Made by a program: the position numbers and the translations under genes
Assembly (NCBI RefSeq): GCF_013403875.1
Contig: NZ_JACBNX010000004.1
Span: 62,001-126,000 of the forward strand
Length of the DNA: 64,000 nucleotides
Direction: 5' to 3'
Source of the DNA: Burkholderia guangdongensis
GTDB taxonomy: Bacteria > Pseudomonadota > Gammaproteobacteria > Burkholderiales > Burkholderiaceae
Part shown: positions 62,752-64,000 of the stretch, piece by piece
Layout of the letters: each line of letters opens with the position of its first letter
Numbering within the stretch: the stretch's first letter is position 1
Notes under the pieces: generated by a model
The model's input: only the letters and a program-made list of their open reading frames with translations
Told to the model about the DNA's origin: nothing
The model's database searches: none

Positions 62752-64000
62752 ATGACGAACGCATCCGACGCGCGGCCGCGCGGCACGCTGATGATCCAGG
62801 GCACGACATCCGACGCGGGCAAGAGCACGCTCGTCGCGGGCCTGTGCCGCCTCGCCCGGCGCGCGGGCGCGCGCGTCGCGCCGTTCAAGCCGCAGAACAT
62901 GGCGCTCAACAGCGCGGTGACCGCCGACGGCGGCGAGATCGGCCGTGCGCAGGCGCTGCAGGCGCTCGCGGCCGGCGTCGCGCCGCATACCGATTTCAAC
63001 CCGGTGCTGCTGAAGCCGACGAGCGATCGCGGCGCGCAGGTGATCATCCACGGCCGCGCGCGGATGAACCTGAACGCGCGCGCGTATCACGACTACAAGC
63101 CAGTCGCGTTCGGCGCGGTGCTCGAATCGTATGCGCGGCTGCGCGCCGCGTACGACACCGTGGTCATCGAAGGCGCGGGCAGCCCGGCCGAGATCAACCT
63201 GCGCGACGGCGACATCGCGAACATGGGCTTCGCGGAGCGCGTCGATTGCCCGGTGGTGCTCGTCGCCGACATCGACCGCGGCGGCGTGTTCGCGCATCTG
63301 GTCGGCACGCTCGCCTGCCTGTCGGACAGCGAGCGCGCGCGCGTGCGCGGCTTCGTGATCAACCGCTTCCGAGGCGACTTCACGCTGCTCGAACCGGCGC
63401 TCGACTGGCTGACCGCGCAGACCGGCAAGCCGGTGTTCGGCGTGCTGCCGTATCTGCACGGGCTCGCGCTCGACGCGGAGGACATGCTGCCCGCGCAGGC
63501 CCGCAGCGCGGCTGTGAGCGACGGTGGCGACGGTCGCGACGTGCTGCGCGTCGTCGTGCCGGCGTTGCCGCGGATCAGCAACCACACCGACTTCGATCCG
63601 CTGCGCGCGCATCCTCAGGTCGATTTCACGTACTGGAAGAGTGGGCCGGTGCCGGCCGCCGACCTGCTGATCCTGCCCGGATCGAAGAACGTGCAGCGCG
63701 ACCTCGCGTGGCTGCGCGACGCGGGCTGGGAGCGCATCGTGCAGCGGCATCTGCGTTACGGCGGCAAGCTGATCGGGATCTGCGGCGGGATGCAGATGCT
63801 CGGCCGCACGCTCGACGATCCGCTCGGCCTCGAAGGCGCGCCCGGCAGCATGCCCGGGCTCGGGCTGTTCGATTTCGACACGACGCTGCGGCCGGACAAG
63901 ACGCTGAAGAACGTCGCCGGCCGTCTCGCGCTGCCGGGCGGCGCGGCAGTGAGCGGCTACGAGATCCACATGGGCGACACGCGCGGCCCCGCGCTCGGCT
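62752..64000 (+). CDS. cobQ: Cobyric acid synthase (3' end outside window)
   Basis: Glutamine-dependent amidation of the corrin side chains b, d, e and g to give adenosylcobyric acid. The 416 visible residues include the ATP-binding start [71 protein letters not shown], and the glutaminase domain with nucleophile Cys344 in [10 protein letters not shown] and YEIHMGDT. About 70 residues are missing beyond base 64000. Divergent from cobU across about 60 bp. ATG at 62752 gives [17 protein letters not shown]. Confidence 0.95.
   Translation, partial: MTNASDARPRGTLMIQGTTSDAGKSTLVAGLCRLARRAGARVAPFKPQNMALNSAVTADGGEIGRAQALQALAAGVAPHTDFNPVLLKPTSDRGAQVIIHGRARMNLNARAYHDYKPVAFGAVLESYARLRAAYDTVVIEGAGSPAEINLRDGDIANMGFAERVDCPVVLVADIDRGGVFAHLVGTLACLSDSERARVRGFVINRFRGDFTLLEPALDWLTAQTGKPVFGVLPYLHGLALDAEDMLPAQARSAAVSDGGDGRDVLRVVVPALPRISNHTDFDPLRAHPQVDFTYWKSGPVPAADLLILPGSKNVQRDLAWLRDAGWERIVQRHLRYGGKLIGICGGMQMLGRTLDDPLGLEGAPGSMPGLGLFDFDTTLRPDKTLKNVAGRLALPGGAAVSGYEIHMGDTRGPALG

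Overview
The window is a high-GC, densely coded stretch of a beta-proteobacterial chromosome. The gene order (lspA-ileS-ribF, nadA-nadC/nadB, lptFG/pepA-holC, zapA-6S RNA, a cys operon with DUF934, a cobalamin cluster) and the protein sequences point to Burkholderia sensu stricto; I cannot fix the species. Almost all of it is core metabolism. One short block (about 31.2-33.4 kb) next to a tRNA-Leu is richer in A+T and looks acquired.

Layout. 0-10.3 kb: coaBC (cut by the window start), lspA, ileS, ribF on the minus strand, then purN, an RsmB-type rRNA methyltransferase, an MscS channel and a fatty-acid desaturase on the plus strand. 10.3-14.6 kb: NAD synthesis (nadA, nadC, nadB) and ribosomal proteins L33/L28. 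14.9-17.2 kb: radC, an FKBP-type PPIase, ispH. 17.2-21.5 kb: a decayed substrate-binding-protein gene in front of livHMGF. 21.6-26.8 kb: a GNAT gene, argD with a candidate arginine-codon attenuator, a ferredoxin-reductase-like protein, an SDR epimerase, a small membrane protein and rsuA. 27.1-31.2 kb: a three-gene phosphorelay with no DNA-binding output. 31.6-33.2 kb: an accessory pair (DUF6978-like plus DUF1828/DUF1829) and a small basic protein, then tRNA-Leu(CAA).

33.5-43.6 kb: a periplasmic binding protein, the regulator CysB, and its likely target operon cysI-DUF934-cysH-cysD-cysN-cobA, followed by a repeat-rich lipoprotein and a CbiX-type chelatase. cobA and cbiX supply two of the steps to siroheme, the cofactor of CysI. 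43.6-48.7 kb: lptG-lptF diverging from pepA-holC and a Burkholderia-type hypothetical. 48.7-53.4 kb: a cytochrome c, ilvD, lgt, a SIMPL-domain protein and an EVE-domain protein. 53.4-54.4 kb: 6S RNA, zapA and a coiled-coil partner. 54.5 kb to the end: a cobalamin riboswitch heading btuC-btuD-cobT-cobS-cobC, facing cobU-cbiB-cobD-btuF, with the start of cobQ at the right edge. Together these cover B12 uptake, nucleotide-loop assembly and late corrinoid amidation.

The most interesting signals are: (1) a promoter, a 27-codon reading frame with four consecutive Arg codons, and an intrinsic terminator, all between the upstream gene and argD; (2) the translationally coupled DUF6978-like/DUF1828 pair beside the tRNA; (3) an interspersed repeat of about 70 bp present twice, once forming the N-terminus of nadC and once inserted between cbiB and cobD with 14-bp flanking duplications; (4) a livK relic whose promoter and start seem to survive upstream of livHMGF; (5) many short in-frame tandem repeats.
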